A stretch of 64,000 nt of DNA from NCBI GenBank assembly GCA_009363875.1, contig CM018690.1:5816788-5880787 (forward strand), written 5' to 3'. Under the pieces are notes generated by a model. That model did no database searches and was not told the DNA's origin. It was given only the letters and a program-made list of their open reading frames with translations. Made by a program: the position numbers and the translations under genes. This DNA comes from Mikania micrantha. Taxonomy: Eukaryota > Streptophyta > Magnoliopsida > Asterales > Asteraceae. Shown here piece by piece: positions 23,160 through 35,982 of the stretch (within the stretch, counting starts at the first letter, position 1; each line of letters starts with the position of its first letter).

Positions 23160-24636
23160 ACCTTAATTGTTAAAAACTCTACCTCTTCTTTAAAAGTTCA
23201 CACACTCAAACTTCAGCAATAGAGAAATTCACCTAAAGTGTGAAAAATTTAATTATCAAAACAAAAATCAAACAAAAATATGTTGAGGAATGGTTCTTTT
23301 GTTTTGTTTTTCTTTTGTGTTTCCTTTTTTATTTATTGTGTGTTGCACTATCATTCAAACGAGGTAAAAATCATTTCAACATGCATTCGGTCTCAAGATC
23401 AAGTTGACATAGCCTCATAACTTGTTTTTACACTAGAGTAACATTTCAGTTTTATGGTAAGGTGTCATTTTTATTTGCATTTTGAATTCAAGATTATGTT
23501 TTTATCGTATTTAATGAGAATTTACCTTGGTTGAGTTACCAACACATTATGAGTTGGTAAACGTCCGTTAGCTTTAACTGTCATCTTAAAAAATTATAAG
23601 ATTTCCTCTTATATATATATATATTTAATTTATATCAACTTTCTTTCATGTTTTTCTCTTATTTAATAGTAAACTTTCTCTTATTTAATAGTAAACGAAC
23701 TTCATTAAAACATATATTTTAGATTTCCAAAAATGAAAAATTTCAATATGCGTAGGCTATGAATCTTTGATTTTTTTAAACCGTAAATATAGCATATTTT
23801 TATTTTTTAAAATATTTCTAGCTAAATTATATGTTACTGGAGTTTAAACCCGTGACTTTTGGAAAATTAATACAATTATGGTTATGCACAAACACCAATT
23901 AATAATAGCTATCTAAGTGGGAATTAAATATTGTCTGCCTATTATCATGTAACAAAACCTAGTTACACGTCGATCTTTAAATACATAAAGGTTTCATTTA
24001 TTCGATCTTCAAAGAAATTTGATCAAGTAAAGTCGTTGTTGTTTGCTTGTTTTGTTGATTTCTTCTTCAAGCTTAGCAAGAGAATGCGTGTGTTGAGATG
24101 AAGTGAACAAATCGCCAAAAATAGTGTTCTTCCCCTCCCCTTAATTATTATTGACACCCGCTTGTCATCGCATGCTTGCATAATTCCCTTCCACTCCTTT
24201 CACATTGGTGTCGATACAATTGCATATTATTCACATCATATGTTTAAATATATTATTTTTATGATAATTTTTTTAATATAAATTGTTTCTATATATATTG
24301 AGTTTTCTTTCCATGTATAAAAGCAGCAGCAACTGCTAGCAGTGGGGACTGGGGATAGAACCAAGACAAGAGAGTTTTCTTTTATTTTGTCTAAAACCTT
24401 TATTTTTTTGGACATCAACTCAAAAATATTTTTTTCTATTATATATTCTATTGCAATTAAAAAAATATGGTTATTTTATACATTTACGTATTTTTATAAA
24501 AGTAAATGCATTAGCATTCTTAACAACTTAGGTTTGAATAGTAAATTTAGATTAGTATCTAGTTTTGTTTTTAAAATCACTTTTTTTCATAAACAAATTT
24601 TGTAGAGCTTAAACCGCTCATATATAGGTAAAATAA
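23160..24636. other. AT-rich intergenic stretch
   Basis: Low-complexity AT-rich DNA without recognisable genes or element ends. The small frames at 24236-24605 have no protein-like features. Confidence 0.55.
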
Positions 24637-25075
24637 GGTTAGTAACCCGTGTATTACATGGATTAAATAAAGAAATATAACGAAACAATGAAAATTTAGA
24701 AAATATAAGATTATATTTAATATAAAATACAATTGCAATTTCATATGATTTAATATTTTAAGTATTAAAAAAATAATATTATTTCGTTAAACACTAACCG
24801 TTTTTTTAGTTTTTTTTCTTTAAACATTGTGTTTCAAATAACTGTTCTTGAAAATTTTATAATTTATAATAATTTTTTTAAAAAAGTGTGTTTTTAATAT
24901 TAATATATTTATAATTTATAATATTTATTATAAAAATGTTTAAAAAGTATATATAATATTTAATATTATTATTTAATATTAGATGTATTTAATAGGGGAG
25001 AGAGGTGAAAAATGAATGTTGAGATGCTTTAGAATTATGTCATGTGACATTAAAACCTTTATTTATTAGTATAGG
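24637..25075. mobile_element. Helitron-like element, opposite orientation
   Basis: Begins GGTTAGTAACCCGTGTATTACATGG (inverted 3'-end hairpin motif) and ends near a GGGAGAGAGGTG motif that mirrors the CTCTCTCC start of the copies at 19925 and 22760. A further hairpin end with the same motif occurs at 25232 (TAGGTTAGTCACCCGTGT) and a decayed one near 54872. Confidence 0.45.
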
Positions 25076-25231
25076 TAGATTTTAACTTCGTTTAAACCCA
25101 TCTTCCATCCAATTAGTTTCTAGTGCCAACAATTTAATAGCTAAATTAAAAAAGATAACCAATTAATTGGTCAATTACATACATTTGATGCCTTTTTATT
25201 ACTTTTCCGCCTTGCAAACTTGTATATTATA

Positions 25232-26263
25232 GCACTAGGTTAGTCACCCGTGTATTACACTAGCTGATTTAATAAATTATATTAATGAAATAATATAAAT
25301 TACTAATTAAGATATTATAAATTTAAAAAATGATTATGTGAGATAAATTTTTGTTTGTTAAGTTATATAAAGAAGTTAATTGAGAAAATATAGTTAATTT
25401 TAGTGAAATTGGTTATAGATATTTAATTAATTTGATCCAAATATCACGGTAACTATTTTTGTGTGAAGTGGAAATACATACATACATTAGGGTACTTGAA
25501 TAGAAAAATATTAGCATAAAGATATGTAAAATAATTTAACATTTGAAAATATCTGATAATTTCAAACAACTGTTTTCAGTGATTAAGATAAACATAAAAT
25601 TAAATAAAATAAAAAACAGTTAAAATTATGTAACATAAATTAATGGAATTTTGTTAAATTAAAAGTTTTTTTTTTCAAAAAGATGAATATACGTAAAAGT
25701 AAAGACGGATTTAATAGAAAATCAAATAAAGAACGTTATTACATAATAGGAAAAAAACAATATTTGAAAAATATAAATTGGCAAATCACTATTAAAAAAA
25801 GATATATCAATACGTGTTGTTTCATATCATTTTGTTTGAAATCATAAGTTTTGATAATAAAGATCATATTTAACCTGACAATTTATAAGCGTAGTAACAT
25901 AAAATTAAGAAGGAAAAAGCATTCTAACATTTTACTTATATTTACAATAGTAGTACAATGTATTTTTAAAGATTAATCGTTTATGTTTATGTTCATGTAA
26001 CATTTCGGATAATCCTCAGCTCAAATTAATCAGATAATCCCATAAAAATTGAAACTTTATCATCAAACGAACAACAAGGGATCCATATACATCCCGATTT
26101 GTTGTTTAAAACTTAAATTTCTAGGAAATTCGTTCCAGATAGTCCGTAATCGATCGAGCATTCTAAGATCTATATAAACGAACATAAAAATTGAATTAAA
26201 TTAACCCATAAAAACATCTGAGCCTCACGAATAGATATGTGCATTCGGAATACATTTCCAATA
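25232..26263. other. AT-rich DNA with a Helitron-like end and the left part of an older LTR
   Basis: 25232 carries the hairpin end motif. The stretch to about 25990 is AT-rich without genes. From about 25995 (TGTAACATTTCGG) the sequence looks like the start of the older LTR that hosts solo LTR D, but I could not confirm a duplication. Confidence 0.35.
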
Positions 26264-26483
26264 CCTCCTGTGACAGTTGTACACGAGAATTACGTCATCA
26301 ATGACGTGGGCACATTTGATCATTCTAGAAACCCATGTTGTTCTAATACTTGTAATTGTTACAGAGTAATAGTAGACGAGAAATGATGAACGTGGGCGAA
26401 AACTGTGCACAAAACGGAGTCCTGGATAGCCCGAAATCAAAAAACGAAGAAAAATCACTAAGTGTTGGTCGATTGGATCCATC

Positions 26484-26605
26484 GCGGTACGCGATGGAGG
26501 GATTCAGAATCCTCCGCGGTACGCGATGCATGAAAGAAAATTTAGATCTCCGGATTTCTTCGCGGTACGCGAAGCCTTTTTGGGCTTTTGGTCGCGGTAC
26601 GCGAC
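26484..26605. repeat. GC palindrome cluster in LTR D
   Basis: Four copies of [A/T]TCGCGGTACGCGA with different outer arms (ATCGCGGTACGCGATGG, TTCGCGGTACGCGAAGC, GTCGCGGTACGCGACGG and one CCGCGGTACGCGATG). Located 215-340 bases from the LTR start, close to where LTR B has its cluster. Confidence 0.88.
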
Positions 26606-27604
26606 GGATGTGGCGGTGGAATGATCTGATCTACTTCATCAGATTTCATGCAGAAGAAATTATTTTCTTCTTCTCGCTTCTGTTTCGCAAACCAGACGAA
26701 GAACATCAGCTTTTCACCATCAAAACTCACATCTGAAGCCATCAGAAGTCACCGATCGTGCCAGGGATCGTCCCTACAAGTTCTGATCGTTGTTTTATCC
26801 GTCAGATTAGGTAATGATCCGTTTAAACCTTCTAGTTTGATTTTGATTGATTAGATCTTGATTTTGAACGTAATGAGATAGTTAAGATTGTTGATTATTG
26901 CCTAGATGATGGCTAGGATTGATTATAAACAAAGAACACGAAGTTCTAACGGTTAAATCCTTGTTTTGATCCGTTGTAATGCCCGATTTTCATGAAATCA
27001 TACCCATGATTATAATGGTTTAAACCATTTGATTATGACAATGTAGGTGATTAGTTTGATTAATCTTTGAAATGCAAAGGTTAAATCCAAGTGTTTCAAA
27101 CTAATCATAATCATTAACATACTCATTGGAATGATTATCTGATGATTGTGATAACAGTCAGATTAGTATGTTAAATCTGGTTATTTCACCTATTCTGATG
27201 CTACATTGTGATATTTCATGATATTTGGGTAATCAATAATAAGGATTAATCACTCCTAAGCCATTAAATTATCTAGAAACTGTTTTAGCATTATAATCAA
27301 CAACATTAACTATCTGATTAATCAGAGATTATTCTGATTAATCTAGAGTGTCATCAACTTCGTGTTAGGAATCTAATGCAATGTAGGTTCCTACATTATC
27401 ATACATTGTATGATATGACATTAAATTAATTAATTATATAATTAATATCGAGTTGATGATTTACTAAGCAATGTCTTTGACATTGAACGTTCAGAAGGAT
27501 CTAATCAGTAAACTAGAACATAAATAACTTATTAAAAATAACTAAATGCAGAATCATCTCTGTACTACCAGTTTGGTGATACTCTGCTACCCTATTATCA
27601 TCAG

Positions 27605-28136
27605 GTGAGTTACGTACAACCCCTTTTATTTTTAATCTTTTATAAACATCGGGGAAACTCTGCAAACTGTTGTCTGAACATATGATATGTATCAATGATA
27701 TCTGTGTGATTTCATGTGATTTTGTGGGATTTCATGGGATTTTGCCTGTAGACTGAACTCTATCATTGAACTGAAAGTCCTCATTTTTGAACTGTATCTA
27801 GTGAACCCATGTGTGGCCGAACAGAAAACATTGATAGTACTATTGGTTGACACCCCATTCGCTGGGAGGATTGCATCTCCCCTTGTGTGAATGTTTGTTA
27901 TCTGTTTCCTGAACTTCTTAATGGTGTGATAGACATTAAGATAATGAGGCACTAAGATATGTACCGACGGGTAATATCTTGAGACAGACTAGACGTCCGA
28001 AAGGAACTAGATACAGGTCCCATGGTTATCCGGAACTGAACTTTTGAGAACTTGCTTATCATATCATATGATTTTAAATTGAACCGTCGAACTCACCAGC
28101 TTTGTGCTGACGTTTTCAAATTAAATCTTTTTGCAG
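27605..28136 (+). promoter_or_regulatory. Intron-like module in LTR D
   Basis: Donor TCATCAG/GTGAGTTACGTACAACCCC at 27605; acceptor ATCTTTTTGCAG/GGAGAC at 28136; 532 bases. Donor GGTGAGTT (27604-27611) is exactly complementary to AACTCACC (28090-28097). Confidence 0.65.
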
Positions 28137-28674
28137 GGAGACAGTGACCACCGGGTGAGGATGCACTTCATACATTTGTAATTAAATAAGATAGTTGTGT
28201 AATAAATTTAGTTGTAACTGTGATTCTGGTTGTGATAACGAAACCCTTGGTAATGTACTTACTTTAAGTTAATCTGTGTGCTGTGATATCGGTTCAAGTA
28301 AGTCACCCCTCACCTCGGAGACATCACCACTATGCTTCCGCAACCGGTTCAGTGACGTCAGATCAGACACGAGGTGACGAGGGGTGGGGGTGTGACACCT
28401 CCAAGTCGCGAATTCAAGCTTACAAGTCACGGTTTTTGTTTATTAGAATCTTTAATCAAATCCCATCAATCGGCAAACTAAGGTTAGTGATTCTCATGTC
28501 ATTCTACTCGATTAACGATCATGAATCAAAGCCCCATATCGATTTAATCGATCGAGGGATTGGTTGTTTGAATTCGACATGTTTAGATCTAAGGTCTTGA
28601 GGGTTATAAGATGAGTTAGATGAAACCCGAGGGAGATGTTAAAACAATTTAAAATGCGTATCTTTCGTGAGCAA

Positions 28675-28765
28675 GGCTCTAGGTCAGATGGTAAACCCAC
28701 ACGTACATGGTTTGGTTTGGCTTCCAGGACACGGGATCGAGCCTATGCTAGGACCGGTTTTAAGC
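28675..28765 (+). repeat. tRNA-like (SINE-type) module
   Basis: CTAGGTCAGATGGTAAA resembles a pol III A box. ACGGGATCGAGCC resembles a B box about 45 bases later. Then come GGACCGGTTTT and a T run. It has the same layout as 50226-50312. Confidence 0.45.
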
Positions 28766-28894
28766 AATTTTTTTACATCTTTTTATTTAAAGGTTATTTT
28801 TAATTTACAATTTCACAGAAAATTTTTATAAATACAAATTGATAGATTTAATAAATAAAACCTAAATTTTCAGTTAATACACACACACACAATA

Positions 28895-29583
28895 TGTTGG
28901 AAAATAAGGACTGATGAGCAAAACCACTGAATCTAGACAACTGAATAAACCGCAGAATGACAAGCCGCAGACACTACTCTTCCTAATGAAGAATTGCTTC
29001 AGCTTCGGAAGATCAACAACGGAAGATTCGCCAAAAAGAACTACCGCTGAACTTATATACCTTAGAAGAAACTAGCTGATCATGACATCTTCAGATGATA
29101 GCCATTGCATCAGAAGAAGTCAAATGACTCAGAAGACAATTTCCCATTCCGAAATAACTGATTAACTAATAAGCTTTTCAATGATCATCTTCCGAAAGAA
29201 TAACCACTGAACATCAGCACAACTGCTTCAACCTCGAAAGACCTGAAGACTCTTGTTTCCGTTGTTGTTGACTTTGTATTTATACTAGTCTGATGATTCA
29301 GTGTATGTAACAATGTCAGCTATTTGTCTTATTATTTCTTATCTTGTATCTCAGAATGTTGGGTATATAAGTCCCAACATTCTCTGAATAAATAAGTTTT
29401 ACTTCTCCCAAAATTCCTTGTGCTTTCTATCTTTTCTCTTCTATCTCTCTAAGCAAGAAAACCAAACAACGAAAATAACTTGGTGCAAAACTTTAGAGGG
29501 AGCTAAAACCAAAGCTTTGACTAAGTGTCTAAAGTCTTGTTCCTGGTAAAACAGCTACACCTCGAGGTTTCTGCAGTTCAACA
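28895..29583 (+). mobile_element. Copia-type solo LTR (TSD CAATA)
   Basis: A 689-bp LTR with short inverted ends TGTTGGAAA and CAGTTCAACA. CAATA is duplicated at 28890-28894 and 29584-29588. A TATA-like GTATATAAG lies near 29350 and AATAAA follows about 40 bases later, giving a plausible U3-R arrangement. The strand is taken from these signals. TGTTG...CAACA ends and the length point to Ty1/copia, but without internal sequence this is inference. Confidence 0.9.
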
Positions 29584-30897
29584 CAATATATAATAATATA
29601 TAAATACAAATACAAATATAAGTTGTAGTTTGTTTATTTTAAAACTACAAAACTTATTATGTTAATATTAACTAAAGTTTGGCTTAACACTAAGAAATTT
29701 TATTATTTAAATTATGCTTTTAAATATTTATGGAGCTATTTTAGCATAATATTTATAAACCTTTAAATATTTAATTGGTTATTAAAAAGATAGTTATTAA
29801 CTTCAATTTGTATAATTGTTACAAAAGTTTAACATTTTTAAAAGAAAATATATTACAAAGTTGTTTTAGTAACTTTAACTTTTGTAACCTTTTGAAATCA
29901 TAATATTTGTTATCAAACTTATTTTAAATAACTATGTACATATTGGATTTCAAATATTCTAATACTTAGAATATTATATTTAAACTTTAAACAATATTTA
30001 AAACTTATTAGAAAATTATTATCATTAATACTATTACTATTATTTTAACCTATTTATTATTAAAAAATAATTATTTAATTACTTACTTTTACATATGAAT
30101 TAAATTTTCAACGGATATCCAATTTGAAACCTAAAACATTAAAAGACTTAAAAAGGTTTTAAAATACAAAACCTTTTTGAACATAATGAATTATGAACAT
30201 TCAATTATAGGATTCGATTATCCTATTGAAGTTGTATTAGGAATTTCATATAAAACCATACTTACATTATCTTATACAATGATTAAACAATCTAAAGTAA
30301 CTTGAATTGTGTTGGACATTGCTTGGACATTGACATCATATAATTGCAAGATATCTCACTTATCAAGGTGAGTCTTCATAGCCCCTCTTTTACACTTTTA
30401 CTTTATGGATGAAATATGTTAAACTTATTCTTGATGCTTTTCATGTGAACTTGGTTTAGTGGCCTTAGACTTATTGACTTTAGCTAAGAATGTGCATTGA
30501 TCATACACTATAAACTTCTAGTGGCTATGACAGATCTATTGGACCGACCATCTCACCGATGTTTGATTTACCCTTTGGTGGAGGCCCGCGGTAATAGTTT
30601 ACTACTTCAACATTGTTAGTAATGTTAAACTTGGTCAAACTTTATACTTCAAGACTATTTGGTCTGCCTTACTTGCTAATTCATAAATTCATGGACCTAT
30701 ATGATTATAGGTGTTAACCAGCAGGAGCTAGCAAACGCAAACAAACGCAAAAACAGGAAGTGCTATTATCATTATACATATGTGCGCGACACATCACACC
30801 AAAGTCTTTACAAACACATCAAACCAATAATAGCGCGTGGCGCTCAGCACGGTAATTTTGAGCAGTTTTATTTGGGTGTGACAAGCCCTGTCCATCG

Positions 30898-33458
30898 TGT
30901 GACATTAATCGTAATATTTTACTTGACCATTGACTTTGACCATTGACTTGGACTTTGACCGAGACATTTTAGTTTGCCTTCAACCATGATTGAACACTAT
31001 ACACATGTTTTATACATGTTAAAATTGTTATTTGATAATGTTTAGTCGGCACACAAAAGATTTAGGGTAAAATTGAAGAAATTGCAACAATAGTAGTGTA
31101 TTTCGGTTTAAACGGAACACATTGATGTTATACAAACCAAATATTGTTTATATAAAATAAATATTACCCCTATAACGTTTTCAAGTTTTACCTTAAGAAA
31201 AGTTACATAAAAAGTTCATAAAATGACCATTTATTTTTGTGTAACACATGAAAAGAACTTATGATATGTTATGGGTCACAATTTAACATGTTAATATGTT
31301 ACATAGCATGTTACAACATGAAAATATGAAGATTCTAGAACCCCTAGGTCGTTCACCTCTTCACATACCTCATTCAAGAATTGATTTTTGTAATAAAGCT
31401 CATTACATACACTTTTAATTATCATCAAGACCAACCCTTTCATTTTATCTTCATTTTCACAAACAAGAATCCTCTACTCTCTCGCTCTATTCCAGCCCTA
31501 ATTAGTTGAGCATAACTCCTCTATATCCTAATTTTTGAAGATCTCAAGAAAGAACAAGAATTGGAGGCGTTGTAGTCATTCTTGCAAGGTGTTGGTAAGC
31601 TTTCGTGTAGTTTGTGTTCTTCTTGCATTCATACAATCTTGAATCCATCTTAGAACGCTCATAAATATTTCTATAATAATATATGAATATAAATAATCAT
31701 CATCCATGGTTTCATGTAGATTCATTCATGTCATACGTGCAAACCATGAGGATATGATGAAAACCGTAATTTTGAACCATAAATCTTTCAATCTGTTGAT
31801 CTGATATCTAATCAAGTATAAACTCATGTTCTTGAAATAAAAAACATCAAGTAATATCTACATAATCATGCTAAATGTTAATCTTAAACATAAACACATG
31901 ATTTCATAATCAACCATGACGATTTGCAACTTCAAAATCCGCACAGGTTTTGACCCTTCAAATGTTCATCCAAAGTTGAGAACTCGGATATATGCTGCGT
32001 AATCAAAACTAATGGGTCAACTTGGGAAGACCATAACTCACTCAATTTGATCCAAATTGAGTGATTCTTGAAACAAAAGTTTATTTATTGTGTTAGATTC
32101 CAAAAATCATTGGTTTGGTGTAAATCCAATTCCAATATTTTTTGACCTTCGACCAGTGAATTTGATTTCAGTACACAATCAGATTTTGGTATTGTGAGTA
32201 CCATTTTGTCTAAAAATTATTCAAGAGAGTATATTAAACTCAATAAAATGTAACAAAAAATTATATAATATGTTAAACATGTCAGTATAACATATAAATT
32301 ATTTAGGAACAGAAAGTAAAGGTAAAAATATTAAAAGAGCATTTTAACAAGGCCTAAAAATCTCTAAACTTGACAAATTAGTAAAAACTCAATTTTTTTT
32401 CACACTAAAATGGTTGCAAATGCATAAAATAACACAAAATATACTTATATAATATACTAAAAGTATCACAAATATTTGTGATAAAAAATCTTTATATATT
32501 GTGAACGTTTATAAATGTAAAAGTCAATAGGTTGAAAGTTTTGTGAACGATTGTTACTATAGAAGCAAATTGTGATACAAATTTTATCGCCTTTAGGTTA
32601 AATGTGACATCATGGTTTAAAATGTGTGACAAAGACAAGTGTTTCCATTACTCATACTCTAAGAGGTGAGTTCATAGCCCTTTACATATTTTATATTTTA
32701 TACTTCGGGGTGGAAAACACATTATTACTTATACAACTTTTTGAGATAACACTACTTTATGCCTTTGTATTCATGGGACTTTGTTGTGAATTGTATATGC
32801 ATGAGTAGGTAATAAACAAATTTATACAACACATTATCGTAAGTCCCACACTATCACAACTTGGTTTGGTCGCGCCAACCAACGCTTTGTTGTAGGCAAG
32901 TAGGTGAATATACTCCACACAACTTGGTTTATTTATTTTATTTTGACAAGTTCTGTGTGCATTTGTTTCTGGGCAGACAAGTCAGAGGCTTGATTGTAAG
33001 CTCATGATATTTACATTCATTCCAATTGTTATATGATATACTTGGCATACCAACGCGCGCATATTGTTACACGTTTATTGAGACAAAACCTATGAACTCA
33101 CCAACTTTTTAGTTGACATTTTATGTGTGTTTTTCTTGTCATGTCAATTACTATAACAAGGATGTATTTGTACATCAACACAAGTTATTATGAAGACAGC
33201 TGTTATATGTTTTACCACTATTAGACAATTGATGATTTGCACTTTGTTGGGATGTTAATAGTGCTCATTATATTTGTTTGTTTTGTACGTGTTTGTATAC
33301 AATATTATTATTAGTAGAACCTATAATGTGGCATGCTTAATTAGACAATTATGTCGAACGTATGTCTAGGCACATTTAATAAATGTTTTATTAAACTGAT
33401 GTGCTATGACATACGATCGGTCGCATTCCCACGTTTTTGCCAAAGGTGGGGTGTGACA
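30898..33458 (+). mobile_element. 5' LTR of damaged element E
   Basis: A 2,561-bp LTR, plus strand, beginning TGTGACATTAATCG and ending AAAGGTGGGGTGTGACA. It is the 5' LTR because internal leader sequence follows (33459 onward) and a truncated second LTR end lies at 34498-34615. The duplication for the whole element is imperfect: CATCG at 30893-30897 and GATCG at 34616-34620. Contains the clearest donor-block pairing in the window (32665-32677 with 33090-33102). The acceptor region TTTTTCTTGTCAT has lost the final CAG. Confidence 0.85.
32665..33141 (+). promoter_or_regulatory. Intron-like module in LTR E, acceptor lost
   Basis: Donor AAGAG/GTGAGTTCATAGCCC. GGTGAGTTCATAG (32665-32677) is complementary to CTATGAACTCACC (33090-33102) at 13 of 13 positions. 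The expected acceptor reads TTGTCAT instead of CAG. Confidence 0.6.
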
Positions 33459-34497
33459 GATTGTGCTTATAGATAATTAGGTTTCCCTTTGTGAGTCCTA
33501 GACTATAACTTAAGTTCATCCTAGGATTTATATGCTGAACTCTTCTATGCTACATGATTAAAACTGTTTATGTGAACCTTAAGTGAACATTATGTGAGTT
33601 GATACAAAAATTTTCCTATAGGAGTTATAGGGGACTTTAACTTTGAGGAAGCACTTACATAGAAACTTATTCATTAGAAACATAGTAATTGGTCTGAATT
33701 AGTTGATAAATACTGCTGCTATGCTTACATTGATGAAGCATATTTCAATTTTGGTACCTGTCAATGTCACATTTACATAAGACGTTTCCATCTACTATCT
33801 TATAGGATGGAATTGGAGATGAACACACTTATTAACGTGACATCAGAAGACAAGAAGCAGCATGTATGTTAGTCAAATGATTATACTTCCAGCTATTAAA
33901 CGAAAGTCATTCGGATATGTTCCAACTCAATGCTTTCTCAATGAACCCATCTTGTCTAACTACTATTAATATGACTCAAGGACCAAGACTTAGTTCTTTA
34001 CATCCTTAGCCATAGGAATCCTTAGTATAAGTTTACTTGTAAAGAGTTTAACTAGTGTGATCATGCAAGGCAAAATTACCATTATGGGTGCACACGTAAT
34101 TGTAATTTGCAGGGCATGTGAATTTTGGCATATCCTATTGTACAAGTTGATAACTAGTACAAATTCCTATCCTCAAATCCTTAATCATTGAAGATGTAAG
34201 ATTATGATAAACTCGATTGATAGGATGAAAATGTTTAACAAGACAACATACTGTCATCAAAAGTATGTAAAATATTCATTCAATTCTCTGTATAAAATCT
34301 AATATGTCTTAAACTTCCTTGAAACATTAATGTTCTTATTCTTTGTGAATAGATGTTTTACTCTTGCATTTTAGCGACTAGATTTTCCTTTAATCACTGT
34401 TACTCACTTGACTACATATGTGATTAATATTTATCAAATATCAGTCATACATTTGTCTTTGTGGCTTCAAAATAGAATCGTAATACATTGAAAAGGA
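33459..34497 (+). other. Internal remnant of element E
   Basis: Starts GATTGTGCTTATAG where a primer site (GATTGGTATCAGAGCC) is expected. The next 60 bases (TTAGGTTTCCC, CCTAGACTATAACT) align with the post-primer leader of the A element (45140-45220, reversed), so this is a decayed leader. No gag or pol survives. A large deletion must have removed the coding region. Confidence 0.6.
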
Positions 34498-34615
34498 GTA
34501 GACAATTTTGTCGAACATATGTCTTGGCGTATTTAATGAAGTTTTTATTAAACTGATGTGCTATAACATTCGATCCGTCACATTCCCGCGTTTCTGCCAA
34601 AGGTGGGGTGTGATA
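34498..34615 (+). mobile_element. Truncated 3' LTR of element E
   Basis: About 118 bases matching 33341-33458 at roughly 87% by eye, from AGACAATTTTGTCG to GGTGGGGTGTGATA. The final TGTGATA is a mutated TGTGACA. The rest of this LTR is deleted. Confidence 0.8.
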
Positions 34616-34763
34616 GATCGCGCCGGATGGCCAACCCGACCGGAGGTCGGAACAGATGCAAAATTGACCAAACACATTGTCATTGTCTTGTGATGGACAT
34701 GACAAAAGGCTCACAATCAGCTTCGGTTGCGAACCACATATTATACAAAAACATATTGACTAG
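34616..34763 (+). mobile_element. Fragment of host LTR H (middle)
   Basis: Short segment between element E and solo LTR G. The sequence after LTR G (52046-52518) continues the same host, as shown by the G duplication CTATC. Confidence 0.5.
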
Positions 34764-34898
34764 CTATCTGTAATCCCCAGAGTTTTCGTGTTCAAAATTA
34801 AATTTTAATAGTACTAAAATTTTCATTTAAATAATTTTATTCATATATAAGAACACTTTTTATGTGTAAAAATGTACACATACACACACATAAATACA

Positions 34899-34918
34899 AT
34901 AATAATAATAATAATAAT

Positions 34919-34949
<31 letters not shown>

Positions 34950-34950
34950 T
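34899..34950. repeat. (AAT)n(AAC)n compound microsatellite
   Basis: About nine AAT units followed by about nine AAC units. Confidence 0.97.
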
Positions 34951-35982
34951 GTGACTAAATCTATAAATTTTTATAAAAGTATTTAGTTATAAATACATAA
35001 TAAAAAGCTTATAAATCACTTTATCAAAAATCATAAACTAAAAAAAAAAGAGGGACTAAACAGGGTATAGTTAATAAACTTAAAATGTGAGTAAAAGAAG
35101 TTTAAGATTGAATTTAGAATAGAAAGAAAGAAAGGAAGGTACTAAAGCTGTAAAAGCCCCAAACTTCCTTTCTCTCTTCCACCTTCAACCGATAGGATAA
35201 CCCAAACCCACCCGGTTTGTACCCTCGTGACCCAGCTAATCTACAGCTCACCATACGCGTTAATCGCACGAAATCGTGATAACTATGGCAAGGATTCGAA
35301 TCACCGAATCCCCCTTAATCACCAATTATTGTCAAAATCTCATAAATAAGGAGGATCAATTCGAAAAATATACGCTCGAAATTTGGAATTCAAAATATAC
35401 ACAAACTAGTATAATAATCAAATCAAACCATCACATTCGGTTCCGGGATTCATCTCGAACCTGTCTGAAAGCAATACTGGTTATCATGATCTCATCTGAA
35501 ATCGATTTCAAGCAAGAACAAGCCGACTTCAAACTTGCTTTCGAGCCCCATCAATTCATCCTCAATCCAGGTAATAATCAATACCATTCTAGTCGGTTTC
35601 ATGAGAGGATTGAAAGCCCCATGATTCGCAGGGCTCATGTCACACCCCCAAATTCCCACGTGCAGTGTCAGATCGCGCGGGTGTGAAGTGGCCAGGATCA
35701 CAGCTCATGGTCATATAGAACGACTCTATATGAGTTACACAAACATACAATTTTGTAAAATAATACAAATTCAATAATACGCAGCGGAAAATGTTTGATA
35801 ACTAAGGCAGCGGAAATAAAAGAAAGTTGTACAGCGGAAAAATAAATTGTTCATGACACTACAACATCAATAATGTTTTAAAAGACATATTCCAAATATA
35901 AGCCTAGGACTTGAGTTTAAATGCATGTAAGACTCCTTAAAGCTTCCTTGTGCGCATCCTAGCTTGAGATCCATTTAGTTAC

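Larger units (their letters stand above)
26269..28397 (+). mobile_element. Solo LTR, family D (TSD CCTCC)
   Basis: A 2,129-bp solo LTR, plus strand, beginning TGTGACAGTTGTACACG and ending GGTGGGGGTGTGACA. CCTCC is duplicated at 26264-26268 and 28398-28402. It contains GC palindromes of the TCGCGGTACGCGA type at 26484-26605 and the intron-like module (27605-28136). A second copy lies inverted at 57032-59171. The 126-aa frame at 26356-26736 arises from the palindrome region and is not a gene. Confidence 0.95.
28403..30883 (+). mobile_element. Right part of an older LTR (G-like) hosting D and a Copia LTR
   Basis: Ends TTTGGGTGTGACA at 30883. Its order matches LTR G: a tRNA-like module (28675-28765), AT-rich DNA, a donor AAG/GTGAGTCTTCATAGCCCC at 30368 and an acceptor GATTATAG/G at 30710. 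The left end is probably before 26264, but I found no duplication, so the boundary is open. Confidence 0.55.

Noticed and set aside
26356..26736. 126-aa open frame on the plus strand in LTR D
   Set aside because: It spans the GC palindromes and LTR sequence, has no recognisable domain, and overlapping frames of similar size exist on the other strand.
33812..33868. Possible exon bounded by AG and GT in the E internal region
   Set aside because: One short open segment with chance splice-like borders in a decayed element leader; no recognisable protein.
33808..34120. Host gene fragment between the two E LTR ends
   Set aside because: Position after a 5' LTR and the leader-like start fit element sequence better; no continuous coding signal.
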